DNA of 64,000 nucleotides from Spongospora subterranea f. sp. subterranea (Eukaryota > Endomyxa: Phytomyxea > Phytomyxea > Plasmodiophorida), in contig JAUGWO010000222.1 in the NCBI GenBank assembly GCA_049724395.1, positions 62,001 through 126,000 on the forward strand. Direction: 5' to 3'. Below the pieces are notes generated by a model. That model saw only the letters and a program-made list of their open reading frames with translations. It did not search any database and was not told where the DNA came from. A program made the position numbers and the translations under genes. Below are positions 1 to 11,800 of the stretch, in pieces; position 1 is the stretch's first letter; each line of letters opens with the position of its first letter.

Positions 1-814
1 ACTTCTGACACCACGACTGAAGGCAAATTTGGAACATTTTTGTGTAATAGCGATCGTGAACGATCACAAATTCATTTGCGAAGCAAAACGATATCTCTCT
101 GGACTCAAGTGTCCATCAATCGCGACTCCTATCTTAATCATCTTTATCGTCCATGTTCTACTCGTAGGTTCACATTATTTATAAAGGAACATTGTTGACG
201 CCACTGTAGTGCTCCGTCCCAATTGCGGGTTATATGCGCTGAATATCTTTCCATTTTATTTGAGGTTCAACCCCTCAAGGTCTCTAATTCCTGCCCCGCT
301 TGAGGTCATTAACAAGCGGGTTTTGGAAATATATCGTTCCGGAGATAAACATGAAAGGTGTTCTATCCTTGTCGAACGGTTATAGCCCCTGACATCTCAT
401 GCCTTGTACTGTAGGAATCTCCGCCAGCAGATGTTTTCTCAGTTTCGTGAACGTGAGATCTCCTATCTACAAGCTATCAAATCGCTGCAGGCGTCTAGGG
501 ATGGTACCGGAGTCGAAGACACGCGGGACTGGTTGGATATTCTCCAAAGAAATTTCGTATGCCCACATCCGTATCACTCTGATTGACTCTTGTCATCATA
601 TCGCTGTTGATACTTTGCGAAAATCAGGTTACATGATGCGCGACTCTTGACCGAAAAGCAAAACCTGGAAACTGGCAACAGTGTCACCAGTAACATGGGC
701 TTCTTCAGATCTGGTCAAGCTGTTCACTGGCCTTTAGACGAAAATTCAGTTCCGTCTACGGTGACAGATGCAGACATTGGCACAAGCAGGAAACGCTCTG
801 AATCGGTTCCGTGA
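1..814 (+). CDS. 3' end of an unidentified multi-exon gene (coiled-coil-like)
   Basis: The gene enters from the left edge. Readable exons lie at about 265-378 and 415-556, with the last at about 628-814 and a TGA stop at 812-814. The intron at 379-414 is only 36 nt (GT...TAG) and keeps frame exactly. The peptide is charged and helical (for example QQMFSQFREREISYLQAIKS), which suggests a coiled coil, and it ends in a polar tail (TSRKRSESVP). The junction between the second and third readable exons does not keep frame with the obvious GT at 557. Either an upstream donor near 532 is used or the gene is damaged. No family was recognised. An AT-rich stretch follows the stop. Confidence 0.5.
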
Positions 815-1178
815 AAAGAACAACCCTTATTAATAATCAGTTAATCTATTTATCATCATATATATTTTGCAACGGTCATTGGTGCCATCATCAGAAAAAT
901 CACGGTTGTAGCTACACTTGGCTGGAGCGCAAGCGGGGGAGTTGCAAAGCTATATCAGTTGCCTATAACTCAAGCGGCGAGCCTTGGTTCAATAGTCCCC
1001 AAGATTCATGGTCAGACTTGAACCGGCGACAACCCTTCACTTGAAGGCGTTATTGAGCAGGGCTCCGGCCTCTGTGTCCTGATTGATGGTAGGTCAGGAA
1101 ACTCAATCGGAATTGATAACCAAAATTGGAGAGTTACACATCAAACAGGGTGTTTGCAGGAAGCAAAAACAAAAAGCA

Positions 1179-1260
1179 AGCCTTCGACGAGATTCGAACT
1201 CGCGAGCGCAGAGCGCAATCGATTTCGAATCGATCTCCTTAACCACTCGGACACAAAGGC
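1179..1260 (-). tRNA. tRNA-Ser(CGA)
   Basis: On the minus strand a 7-bp acceptor stem forms between GCCTTTG (1254-1260) and CGAAGGC (1180-1186), with one T-G pair. It is followed by a class II D-arm (TCCGAGTGGTTAAGGA) and an anticodon loop TTCGAAA, giving anticodon CGA. A variable arm precedes a T-arm with the usual TTCGAAT loop. The length of about 82 nt with a variable arm fits serine, and no intron is visible. The base in the discriminator position reads T rather than the usual G of serine tRNAs, which is a small oddity. Confidence 0.9.
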
Positions 1261-1815
1261 AGTTATGTGTTGAAAAAAACAAGTTCGTTTATTATATCTT
1301 TTTAAACGGCAACATTGCTACAATAACACCCATTCGCGGTGAAGTCCACCCAACAACAACATCACTATTTATCTTATTTGTCGTTTGTGCGCAACCTGCA
1401 TGGCATGATTACGTATGCCGATGAACGCCACTTTACTCGAGCAATTCAGGGTGTTTCCGTGTTCAGTGAACGCTGGTGTCAAACATCAGACTATATGGGA
1501 AACCGTACCGACAGCTGCTAGATTTGTTGCCCTTGTGGTCCAGTGATTAAATTTCATCGATCGCGCTCTGAGATTACGAATTAGCATATCAGTGGCAGTT
1601 ATACCATGTTGAACCTGAGTCCAACCTTTTGGCCAAAACCGATTGTTTGTCAGTAAATCTGAGCTGCTCGAGCAGCTCGATGGAATACAAGCATTGTCTG
1701 GGCACAGCCATCAGCAACAGTGCAACTCTGGAAAATGTCGAATTTCCGGCAAATAATCCATAATCAACAAGTCTGCCTAGCAACACTCGTAACCGTAACC
1801 GAAAACACATGCAGT

Positions 1816-2626
1816 TTATTTTTTGCCCTTTTTCTTTCCACCACCTTTAACCGGAGCGGTCTCTGCGGGGGCTGAGCCCGCTTTGTCCATTTTCAGCTGG
1901 AAATCGCCTTTGGTGACCTTGCTCAGCGCGGCAATGAATGCGTCAAGGTCGCCAGGAGACAGCATGATAGCATAAGTGACGGCACGATCAGCACCGTAGT
2001 TCTCCGAGTCGACGTGGCATATACGATGAACAATGGATGAGCAAGCTCCTGAATACGCTCCCGGAATAGTAAGCGTCGCAGAAATCTCGCTTTTAACCAA
2101 AGATAAGGTTCCTTGCAGTTTCTTCACCAGTTCTTGAGCCTAACGTGTAAGTTCAGATATACTCTTGAATTCGCTATCAAGCCCGTACCTGAACCGGAAT
2201 AGGTTTCTCGGGATCTGGTTTCCATCCTTTCACTCCGCTTGCTGCTGATTCAATTCTTATAAGAGGATGCGGAAGCTGCGTTCTTGGATCAATATATCCT
2301 TTATGAAGCGCGGCGATAATTTGTTTTTTGCACAGTTCGACTTTATCATGCCTCTCCGACGCCGAAACTTGAAGCTCTCCCGTTTTCAAGATCAAACGAA
2401 TGCATTCATCGTTAGCATCAGTCTCGAACGCAGTGATCAACGCTGCAGACGACGCCCGGAGCCCCTTTGACTGGTTCGCAAAAATTACCGGCGAAATCAG
2501 CATCGAGTTCAAATCGGCGGGGGAATCTGGTTTGGCCCGCCATGCAGTTACGGCTCCTGGATTCGTCAGGACCTCGAAAACGTGCCCAGCCCGCTTAAGC
2601 CGGACGACTTGCCCTGGTGTCGTCAT
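1816..2626 (-). CDS. SBDS: Ribosome maturation factor SBDS/Sdo1
   Basis: SBDS works with the GTPase EFL1 to release eIF6 from late 60S subunits. Exon 1 (2626-2189) encodes the N-terminal FYSH domain, with VVRLKRAGHVFEVL and a conserved GELQVSASERHDK stretch. Exon 2 (2139-1816) encodes the middle and C-terminal domains, starting AQELVKKLQGTLSLVKSE. The 49-nt intron 2140-2188 has GTACGG...TTAG ends and keeps frame. Total length is about 253 aa, the normal size (human about 250). The C-terminus ends in a Lys-rich tail (GGGKKKGKK). The TAA stop lies inside an AATAAA poly(A) signal. The ATG at 2626 was chosen because it begins the conserved region; an open frame upstream ends on this ATG. Confidence 0.92.
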
Positions 2627-2910
2627 TGTCCAAATGAGACAACAATTACAGTCTGCAGTGCAGCCGTTGCCGTTACCGGTTCAGACTCCTCACTCCACGG
2701 TAGTCGGAGTCGGTAGTCGGTACAGACTGCAGCGACATCGGAGGCTGCGCTTACGCAGACTCCCATTTCATGAAAATGTTCCAAATGCAGCGAAACTGGA
2801 TGTAAGATCGTACCTAGTCCTTTGGGCCATGATTGAATAATTTCCAGTCCAGTCGAATCCAACAGAACAACGAGTTTTTTAGTCAGAAAATTTACGTGAT
2901 TTGCCAGCAA
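2623..2910 (-). CDS. Unidentified small ORF overlapping the SBDS start
   Basis: An open frame of about 95 codons begins MLANHVNFLTKKLVVLL and its TGA overlaps the SBDS ATG by one base (ATGA). It could be a short independent gene, an upstream ORF in the SBDS leader, or chance. A GT...CAG stretch of 18 nt around 2804-2821 (minus) could be removed without changing frame. No family was recognised, and overlapping stop/start pairs are unusual in nuclear genes, so this is weakly supported. Confidence 0.2.
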   Translation of the reverse strand: MLANHVNFLTKKLVVLLDSTGLEIIQSWPKGLGTILHPVSLHLEHFHEMGVCVSAASDVAAVCTDYRLRLPWSEESEPVTATAALQTVIVVSFGQ

Positions 2911-3110
2911 ACGTCAATGTTTCTAGTCTTCTTAATTAAGGTACCCTGCCCTACATCGATTACATTTTTCATAACGTGTCGTAAATACATCTATCGTTTT
3001 GCTGTGTAGAAATCCCGCAAGCAAGCTACGAGCAACTCCCAATAACGTTACTGTTCTCACATTGCTTGACTTTAGCTGGGTACCGTACCAGGAATTCGGA
3101 TAGTTTTTCC

Positions 3111-3598
3111 ATGAGCAATGAAAAGTGCGAGAGGGCTCTTGAGCTCATTCACCCTGTATTTCGTAATCTGCTTACGAGAATGGCTTCGGTTGACGAATCA
3201 TTCAACGTACGACGCGCTAGGAGCTATTTGGGTCGCCGGATATTCATATGGGCTTCAGATGGGCGTGTAATCCGCGGCAGGTAAACAAGGCAATGTCCGG
3301 CGTTTATCTTGTGCGACAATAGCAAACAAAGTATAGTCTCTAATTTCGCGCGATGTTGTCCATATAGATTCTCGTGTCTTGATCATCTCGGGAATATCAT
3401 TCTGGATCATGCAGCGGAGCTTCGTCCAGCAAACAGGGCAGGTCAAGAGGCACCGTGGGAATGGTTCTATTGTCTGATTATATCGCTTTGCAATTTCGTT
3501 GACTTATGTTTATAGATGAGGCATGTGTATTGCAGATGGGCAGTGTTCTTATGCCTGCAGATCGTCTGATACGAATCCAAACCGAAGAAATCCTGTAA
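3111..3598 (+). CDS. NAA38: Sm-like protein, NAA38/LSMD1 type (NatC auxiliary subunit)
   Basis: Three exons: up to 3280, 3368-3441 and 3516-3598, with introns 3281-3367 (GTAAAC...TATAG) and 3442-3515 (GTCAAG...TATAG). Spliced, the frame stays open and gives an Sm fold. Sm1 is LGRRIFIWASDGRVIRG followed by FSCLDHLGNIIL, and Sm2 is MGSVLMPADRLIRI. The Sm2 sequence resembles the NAA38 pattern (VLGLAMVPGHHIVSI in animals) more than LSm1-8, which carry a GxNV signature. NAA38 is a small subunit of the NatC N-terminal acetyltransferase. Two in-frame ATGs are possible: 3111 (about 108 aa) or 3180 (85 aa, starting close to the fold). The stop TAA reads into AATAAA. An LSm1/LSm8-like role cannot be excluded. 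Confidence 0.65.
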
Positions 3599-3618
3599 TA
3601 AATGTATTTATGTATTTA

Positions 3619-3888
3619 TCATGTTTTCGAGGAATGCCACACCATTCCCCCCTTTTTTCCCAACGATTTGTCAATCAGTTTCACAGGCATTTCGTTCCAG
3701 GCTTGCCCACAATGTTCTCCGAGAAGTTGAGGTTGATGACCTACTGATTTCTGCTTCGGCTCGTGCCCTCGTTTGTCTTCATGAAACCGAATCGAGTCGC
3801 AGACGAGTTGATCGTAGTGTACACTCTTTAGCAGATAGTCACAATCGTTCAAGTCGTACGTTATAGTTACAGGGTTTCTCACGATCAC
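3619..3888 (-). other. Unresolved ORF pair between NAA38-like and LysM genes
   Basis: Open frames exist on both strands here. The minus frame ends MVWHSSKT just inside a run of TATTTATG/TATTTATC that could serve as its poly(A) signal. The plus frame contains a helical stretch (HNVLREVEVDDLLISASAR) that could be a first exon of the LysM gene. Neither matches a family I recognise. Confidence 0.2.
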
Positions 3889-3951
3889 GATTTCATTCCC
3901 AACAGCTCCATATCTGTTCGATGGTCCGTGTTTGAATCAACTAATCGCACT

Positions 3952-4355
3952 ATGGAACTGCTGTTCCGATCTGTCGATGACCCTGAGGACAAACGGCAAT
4001 TCGTAACCCACGAGGTGGCAGCCGACGACAATTTGGTTGCCATCGCTGTTCGGTATCAAACAACGGTTGCTGCAATTCGCCGGTTAAATCGTGTTCCAGC
4101 TGACAGCTGTAGTTTATGGCCGGTCATAAATGGATCATAACTTGTTTTTGACTGTCGTTCACACGTGGTCTTCAGGCGGTTACCAGATTATCCATTCCAC
4201 TCCATGGGATTTATGTACCGGTCGGCGACACGCTGAAGGAAGCGAGAATTGGTTTACAATTGCCTCCCAGGTTATTTGCCAATCAATTAGACACTTTGTA
4301 CGATAACGCGCGTATAGGGGTTCGTGCGAAAGGGGGCAAGGCGATTTTGAAATGA
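3952..4355 (+). CDS. LysM-domain protein (LYSMD-like)
   Basis: The first exon carries most of a LysM motif. THEVAADDNLVAIAVRYQ and TTVAAIRRLNRVPADS match the 'TV..GDTL..IA..Y......I..LN' pattern. The last strand comes from the second exon (AVTRLSIPLHGIYVPVGDTL). The intron 4123-4175 (53 nt, GTCATA...TTCAG) keeps frame. The protein ends ...GGKAILK at 4353-4355. LysM modules bind N-acetylglucosamine polymers when secreted, but LYSMD-type proteins are intracellular. No signal peptide is visible here, so an intracellular role is more likely. The ORF stays open upstream of the chosen ATG, and an additional 5' exon within 3620-3870 is possible but could not be joined in frame. Confidence 0.6.
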
Positions 4356-4845
4356 TGCCACTGGACTCCCATCAATCAAGCAATGTTGATTAAATTTATT
4401 TATATACATGTACATTTATTCATAAATCCCTTATTTTGATTCGATCAAGGATTTTAGAAGCAAAGCCTCTTTGTGCTCGAGAATTCAACCTTTGGGAACA
4501 AAGTGTAAACGGTACGTTCCCGGTCGTAGCTGCAACAACAACAAGAGACAATAGACTGCATTCTAATGATAAATAATGGGAATGATAACGAGTGCCAATG
4601 CCAATCTGCACAGGTGCTTTTGAGTTTGCTTTTGCACCACAAAAGCGTTTGATTCGGACTTCGGATGCGACCGAGGAAAGGCTGCACCTCCCACCCACCC
4701 TCCTGTGGCGTGTTGGCTGCGCCAAACAACCTGATGAACTGTACTGTATGTACATTTTTCTACAGCGACAACTTCTCATTTTCACACCGGCAAATGGGCG
4801 ATTATTTCATGATCCCCAAGTTTTAGAATACCAGCAGCGTAGTGC
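4356..4845. other. Intergenic stretch, no gene supported
   Basis: The left part is AT-rich with TATTTAT/AATAAA-like motifs on both strands (4390-4440). Overlapping minus-strand frames (4420-4785) have Cys-rich, unstructured translations. I see no convincing gene. Confidence 0.4.
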
Positions 4846-7800
4846 ATGATTGAACAAAATTCCAGCAGGAGGTCCTCCAACTCATCATCCAGATTTTCCC
4901 GCGTTCAACGCCGTCTTTCCAGTGGCGTTGTGTCTACTTCTTGTGAGTCGATGTTGACGAGATCGATTTTCTTCTGGGTCATCATGTCTAGCAGGCATAT
5001 TGAGTCCTGAATTTATTTCTAGACTACAGAGCTCGCAGTTGGACGAACACCAATCTACTTTTGTTCCTCGAAAACTTTCTTTGGATTATGACGAAGAATA
5101 TTTTAGTCATCATCGTAAAAAATCGGTTGCCGCTCCTAGCTCTATGTTTGTTAGTAGGCTCTTATATTTCCAAAGAACTTAGGAATTTATAATGAGATGC
5201 GACCAAATGGTGATGAAAAACGTGACCGTGTCTCAATGGATATGGGAACGGTGAAACCCTCGCTTCAGGGATTATTTAGCTGGAGTTTCCTCAAACAATT
5301 TCGCAGATATTTGACGATGGGGATATGATAATGAAGCTGGAAACAAGTTTGCGTTCAAAGTCGCTCGAGGTAATTCAGTTGCGGCAAATGGTTCAAGAAT
5401 TGCAGGCGTCAGGTAACGGCTCATCGCTTATTGGTCAACACACTATCCATCTTAAATAGTTTGGTATCATTCTTTTGATGCGCTGCTGGAAGAGAAGTCT
5501 AAAACTGCTGAAAAACGTATTTCAGCACTTTCAAATACCGTTGATGTTCTCAACGTCAAACTTAATGACGCCGAGGCTTGGACCGAACAGGTGATTTTAG
5601 TTTCAAATAGTTTCAAAGCTGACAATTACCTCTGAACTGCTGTGTGCCCAGGTAAAACGAGAATACGACAGGAAAATCGCCGAACTGCAACAAGAAATGC
5701 TTCTTCAGGTTTGTCTCTTATTTTTGCGACTGTTCACAGTTCAGCCGATATTTAGAAACATCGTTATCCCCAACCAGCTTCTCAATTACAGGATTTCCCC
5801 AGGATCAGCCAAGTTACTAGTCGGTAGCATTCTCACTATCCATCTTTAACTCTTAGTGGAATTTTTTTAGCGTCTCTCAACCAAGACATTACTGAAAAAA
5901 CCCGCCCATTTTCGGAAACCCGTCTGAAGCAAATTTTAAATTCCGGTAACAACCGAATTTAAGTAGGCTTCTCTTGAATGTAACTTTGACTTAGTCAATA
6001 CGGCGGCATCCGTTATACAAACTAACGCAATGCTCTTGCTTGAAATCAGGGATCTTACTGGTATAGCTGTGGGTCGGATCTATGCATTCAAGCTGACATT
6101 CTGAGAAACGTTCGTTTAGTTGCTCTTGAACAGGCGAATGATAACATAGCAGTTATGGATCGTCAGTTGCAAAAGTCACTATACATGCTATATCACGAGA
6201 ACGAGTCTTTCTTGTCATTTGCCAATAAAACTTCATCAACGATCACCGGTAATTGAACTTGAAGTCCCAATTTTTTGCTAAATCTTACGTGGTTAGAGTT
6301 CTCCAATCAGGTTTCGAAAAACCTGCCCGAAGAAGTGAGCCAGCGCCATGTTAGCGGTGCTTTGCATAGTAAGGGTTCACCTCAAAGTTCGGAGCATCAT
6401 ACAGACCCTTTGCCAGTCCTTTCCAGCCAACGTCGTATAATGAGAGTGGAAGATGTTGGTGCAAGTATTCACAATTTAAAGGAAAACTTTAAGATCATCA
6501 AAGGGCATTTGGCGTCTTCCAGCGCACCCAACTCCGATCTTGTTGATGATGCCGACATTCCCCAATCGCACAATATGACTGCAAATCTGTCCTTGCAATC
6601 ATCGGCTGAATCTCTTGATGATCATATAATTCCGACCTCCATACTAGAACATGGGAACGCCACCGAAACTGTTTCGGAAGCACCTGTGTCAACTGCTGAT
6701 GAAATTATTGATGCTCCACTTTCAAAAATTCTCACAGATGATCTGCGCGAAACGCATTCCGAAGTACAATCTGGCGAACTGTCAACGTGTGATATTTCTC
6801 CTGTACTGTTCGCATCAGATATAGTAACAAGCAAGGACATGCAACAACTGGCCGCATCAGAGTTTAGAACCAGCATGGAGATCCCCAGTCCTGGTCAAGT
6901 CAATCAGCCATTCCAATACTCTCATGAATCGTGTCTCAAAAATGAAGAGCTATTTCTTTTGGCAGAAGGGTATTTCGAGGCAAAGCCAACATCTGTGTCG
7001 CCGTTAGTACTCGTTTCATGCTCTCAGTAGTTACTAACAATTTTTTCAGTAGTACGTTTGAACAACTGGTTTGTCAATCAACGCAATCCGAAGTATTCGA
7101 CGAGTCCAGCCGCCCTCATGTGAATCTGCATCTAGGTTCCCCTACAAATTTACAGTCGCCGAAGATATTTGACTACAGTACCGGTATTTGCCTGTCAAAC
7201 GAGCTTCAACTTGCCTGCTTATTTGGAAAGTCCATTCAGAATCTGCCCCTTTCAAAAATCTGGAGAAGTCCGATTCGCCTCGATTGTCCATATCTGACTT
7301 CCAAAAGCAACTTGTATCGTTTTCATTCGTTTTGCTCGGCATTTGATATTCGTTGAAAAGCAGCTTATTTGTCAACGAAAGAAATAATATCATTGTTAAG
7401 TTCAACATTTTGTTTACATGGTTACATGGCTTTATGCTCAAAGTCATCAGTCTCAACAAATCTGGATGCTCAAAGATATTTGTAGGACACTAATTCCAAC
7501 GCCTGTTTTGCGATTCACCGTCAAATTCCAACTCCCACCATTACTCGACTCAGAAGGACTGTAAAAGTCAAAAGCCCTACTGTGATCCAAGAGCCTTTAA
7601 AAACCAGTCGCGCTAACAAGCTGCCCTGTAAGTTCAATTTGAGACGATTCGTTCGCTGATATTTAACCCCGCTTTAGTTGGAGAAGAACTGATTAGAGAA
7701 GTAATTCGAAGAGAGGCTGCTCGAATCGAAGAAGCAGCAAGATCGCGGGAAATCAGCAGCAAGGCGCAGCAAACGAGGCATTTGTCTCGCCGATTGGCCT

Positions 7801-8060
7801 TTTTAGTGAGCCTAGGAACTGCATTTTACTCCAAATTTTTTTCTGAAGAGTTATCTATCAGGTGCTGTCGGCTATTCTGTTCGCCGTCTTCCACTTCTGC
7901 TGTGAAAGGTTCTGCCCATCGTTTAATATCTGTTGATACATACACATATTTAATTAGCTACTTGCTGTTCTCATCCAATTGTCTCGCCACGTCCTTCACT
8001 CCCTTTTCCGTGTTGCGTGCCACTCTCAGTTTCGGCCTCATGATCAATGTCTTTGAGTAG
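4846..8060 (+). CDS. Large Ser-rich coiled-coil protein with many short introns
   Basis: A run of small exons begins at ATG 4846 with a Ser/Arg-rich N-terminus (MIEQNSSRRSSNSSSRFSRV). Introns of about 35-60 nt separate them, for example 4943-4991. Successive exons encode heptad-rich segments: MIMKLETSLRSKSLEVIQLR (about 5330), LLEEKSKTAEKRISALSNTV (about 5490), VKREYDRKIAELQQEMLLQ (about 5650) and DILRNVRLVALEQANDNIAV (about 6095). One long exon (about 6289-7000) is acidic and low-complexity. Further exons follow at about 7490-7630 and from 7679 (GEELIREVIRREAARIEEAA), then a hydrophobic stretch (LAFLVSLGTAFYSKFF). The pattern fits a scaffold such as a spindle-pole or centrosomal protein or a membrane-tethered golgin, but no signature motif was found. 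The 3' end is uncertain. Confidence 0.55.
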
Positions 8061-8827
8061 GGGACTATTTGGAACTCTGGCGATAATAAGTCGAAAGACG
8101 TGGCGGGCCCCGTCTTGATGACGATTAGCGGCAAATGACGTAGGAAAACAGCAGTTGTTGGCCCTTGTGCTGAACCCGTCGCGGCTGCATTGGTGCAGTG
8201 CAAGGTAGTTGTGAATGTATCGCCGCGCCTGTTCATATATCAAGGTTAGCAGAACACGTCTGTAGTTGGTCGGTCTGAGCAAGACGGGTGACACTCCCGC
8301 TTGATCAGACTTATGGCGGTGACTAAACGCGAGGTACAAATACGGCCAATATCATGGCCAAGCAGTTTTCATGTGTTGTGAGCCTTTAATGCAACATGTG
8401 GCTCACCATCGACGAGCAATGCTTTGGCTGACGACAACCTCATTCAGCTTGAAAGAGCATTTTCAAATTTTTCTCCTAAATTGGCATAAGCTAAACCTTG
8501 AACGTAATCGATCCTCCGTTTAGACCACTAAGCCCCAGTAGGGCAAAAGTAAATTCACTGGCCATGGAACTTCCATCCATGAATACACACTCGCCGTTGT
8601 CAAATGCTGGCCTTGTATGTCCTCAGTATTCAAAAAATGACCTTCTCACATTCGATCATTACAAATTCCTCAAGCAAACGTAATGAGGGGCCACCTTCAA
8701 CAAGTTTAAAAGCATAAACGAAAGTGGGAAACGCATATTTGAACCCCCAGCGGCATTTTTTGGGCAAGCGCTAGAACGTTCGCATCTTCGTTTTGGCGCT
8801 TGCCGAGATTTCACACTAGACGCTGAG
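8061..8827. other. Unresolved stretch between the coiled-coil and C2/DENN genes
   Basis: Plus-strand frames near 8385-8520 and 8498-8683 look partly coding (MELPSMNTHSPLSNAG). A minus frame at 7958-8236 has protein-like composition (RGDTFTTTLHCTNAAATG) preceded by a possible branch point and acceptor (CTAAC...CAG near 8238-8260). I could not decide which strand carries a gene. Confidence 0.3.
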
Positions 8828-11800
8828 ATGACAAGCCGTGTTTCCGGCAACACTCCGTCCCGTGGATTGAGTCAACGCGTTCCATTGGCGGTGCCATTCA
8901 TGTGATTCTAAGGCACTCAGGCTGCGCCCAACGCTGTAACGTCGAATGTCGCCGAGTGCCCGAATCCTGGCGCAGAAAATGTGGAAAACGGAGATTGGAC
9001 GGTGGCAATTTGTACTGCGCCAGAAAGAGGTCGCGCCCCACTCTTCTATAAAATCCACTTAACCTTCCACTTTGCCAAGCTCAACGTGATCATCTCAGGA
9101 TTGTTTCCTGGCCAGCGAATCCGGCCAATCACTGGAATCTTCAAATCACTGTCTGTGATGCGACTGGAACTGGTCGTGGTTCGAAGCGCCGGCGAAATTT
9201 TGACCGATTCGCGATCGGACGTTTTCTTTGAGATCAGTTTGCTCGGCGATCGTCCTGTCGAGTCGGAGACGAATGGAAGAGGCAAGTCGTTTAATCTGAA
9301 GCGTTTTTCAGTTGGTCAATGGTTTTCAGATCGGAATGTTGATTTTGCGTTTTCGCTAGATTCCCCGATCCCTGTCATGAGAACGGCCACGAAAAAGCGT
9401 AGCCATATTCTGGATTTCAGGGCGAAAAGCGATACGATTGAGTTTGGTGTAGGTTGACCCACAATCTACCATCGGTCTAACTCAGTAAGCTGTCGAAGTT
9501 CAGGATACATTCGATATCCCATTGAAGGATCTAAATGGGCGATTATCGGTGATATGCGTGAAGCGGGGAACGCCAATTGGCCAATCTGTGATATCGTTGG
9601 AAAGGTCGTCTGGGAGGGGGAATTTTTCCGCTTCTCAATTCCAGTGCCTCTGAAACGTTCGTTTTCAGTCTGCCTTCGCAGCAATCTGTTCCGCCGGTAC
9701 AAAAGTGGTTTCAGCTTCACGATAGCCAGAAGAGGAACGTCAGCGCCCTGGTGTTTCTGAAACTTCGCCTTCATCACCATTCGACCGTCTCGCTGCAGCT
9801 GAATCGAATGTCTCGTCAGACACACGATCTCAAACAGGGTATCTATCACTGATGCGCTTCGCTAATCCATAATTTTGCTAAATCTGAAAAAGGACAGGTT
9901 GTTTCTCCCGTGTCTATGCAGTCTCCCACTAGCCTCAACGTGTTTCCAATATCGTCATCTATCCAGTGCGTTCCTCTGCACCTGTGGTTTCGATTCATTT
10001 TGATTTTTGTAATCAGAGCTCGGAGGAAAAGCTGGACGTCAAGTTCGCCACTATCTAGAATCTGTATAGAGTATATTTTGCTGATGAAGCTCGGTCCCCC
10101 TGCCACACTAATCGACGTAAAAATTGTTTTTTTTCTTCTGACGTTATCAGATGTGATGTTGTTTAGCGCTATCCTGTCGAGGATAGAGAATCCTTTGCAT
10201 GCCCCGACGTAACCTTGATTTCCGATATGTGCTCGTCCCCAAAAAAACTTCCCAGGTGCTGTTTTAGCTTCTTCCTCTCCAACTCGTGCACCTACGGTAC
10301 CTCATACATCTTCCAAGATGTTATAATACGCCAAGTTGTACTTTGACAACGTTCTCACATTCTTCGCAGCCCGAGTCGAGCGATTCGCAGAATGCTCTTG
10401 TAATCATCAGCAGATTCGGGTTTTGCTCCTCGTTTCAATCCATTGCCATTGACCTGTTTGATCGCATGGTGCGTGTCCCTGTACCCCCGTCGATAAATCT
10501 TTGAAAATCGTCGCAGGGGCCGTCATGCTCGCCGTTCTCCCAGGCAACTCTGTCGTACGTTGCGTTTCTGTGCGACAAAGTCCCCGCCCCTCAGCCTGGA
10601 GGCAGCGCATTACGAGTTCTTAGTCCCCATAATGACGTAAACATTCTATTTCCTTTATCGCTTATGTTGTTTTGAGCGTTATTCAAACAGCTCCACTGGC
10701 GTTTATACCTTCCCGACAGCCAATGCCGCTTTGAGCTACCACTTCTAGATTTATCCGTCATATTTTTACTCAAAATCATGGACATATCGACAATTTTGCT
10801 GGCGATTTCCTCGATATTAACTGGGAAGTCGTTGGTCATTCATTCCGGCCAGGTAAAGGAGTCACCAATGTCCCGCCGTTCGACTGTTCAAGTTGTGCTG
10901 TGTCAGCTGAGCCTGTTATTGCCAATATGCGAATGTTTGCTGTCGCTGATTTTCCCTTTCAAGTGGACCAATGTTTACGTCCCAGTTCTGCCTAGCGGAA
11001 TACTCCAGGTCTCAGCGCTTCGTACTGTCCTCACCGTTGGTTTCCGTTGATCCAATGTCGCAGGTATTAGATAGTCCAGTGCCCTTCATTGTTGGCACAT
11101 TGACCAGTAATCTCAAGTCAGTTCAACTTGGTATCAAATTCGACATTCTCGATCACCCAATTCAATATGAACATCTTACCGTTAGGCGCTCATTGCGTTG
11201 TCGTTGATGTCGATATGAGCAATGTCACCTCGGAGAGCAGCTTGGTTCTGCTGCCTGCTCAGCCAACCAAATTGCTTTGTCGCCAAGTGCGACGAGTCTT
11301 GTTCCAGAGTTCGCTGTTCGACGCCGACGCCCGGTCCATAATCCAAGCTGAAACTGCGTCCTCAGATGAACATCAGGTATGGGTTTGATTTCCACTGATG
11401 TTGAACAACTCTAAGTCACGTCTTTAGCCAAACGTCTTGCTCAGAGAAATCAATGTCAAACAGGAACGAGATATTCGGTTTTGTTTCATTCGGTATATAT
11501 GCTCGCTACTCCACGATTATCGACGATATCTAAGGTTCGATAACTCGAACGACACGCATTTCGATTCCGCCACATTTCTCGAGAAGCGCATGGATGCAAG
11601 GCCGTTCCTGTCTCGCTTCATTCAGACCCAGGTAGCTTAAACCTAGTTTCAATCACAATGTCGAGAAAACATTCTCTAATATGACCTTTAGATGTTTACT
11701 GAGTTCTTAGAACTTCATGTCGAGACACCGTCTTTACTAGACGATTTTTTGTTCTATTCGACGCTATGCGATTCACCCGTCGGTATTCCTGTGGCAGATC

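Noticed and set aside
4420-4785. Minus-strand frame with an RIKRF word resembling ribosomal protein eL39
   Set aside because: Only five residues match, and the rest of the eL39 sequence is absent in all three frames.
8981-9285. Minus-strand frame at 9046-9285 resembling an arrestin-like stretch
   Set aside because: The plus strand reads continuously into C2-like and DENN exons, and the minus resemblance was vague.
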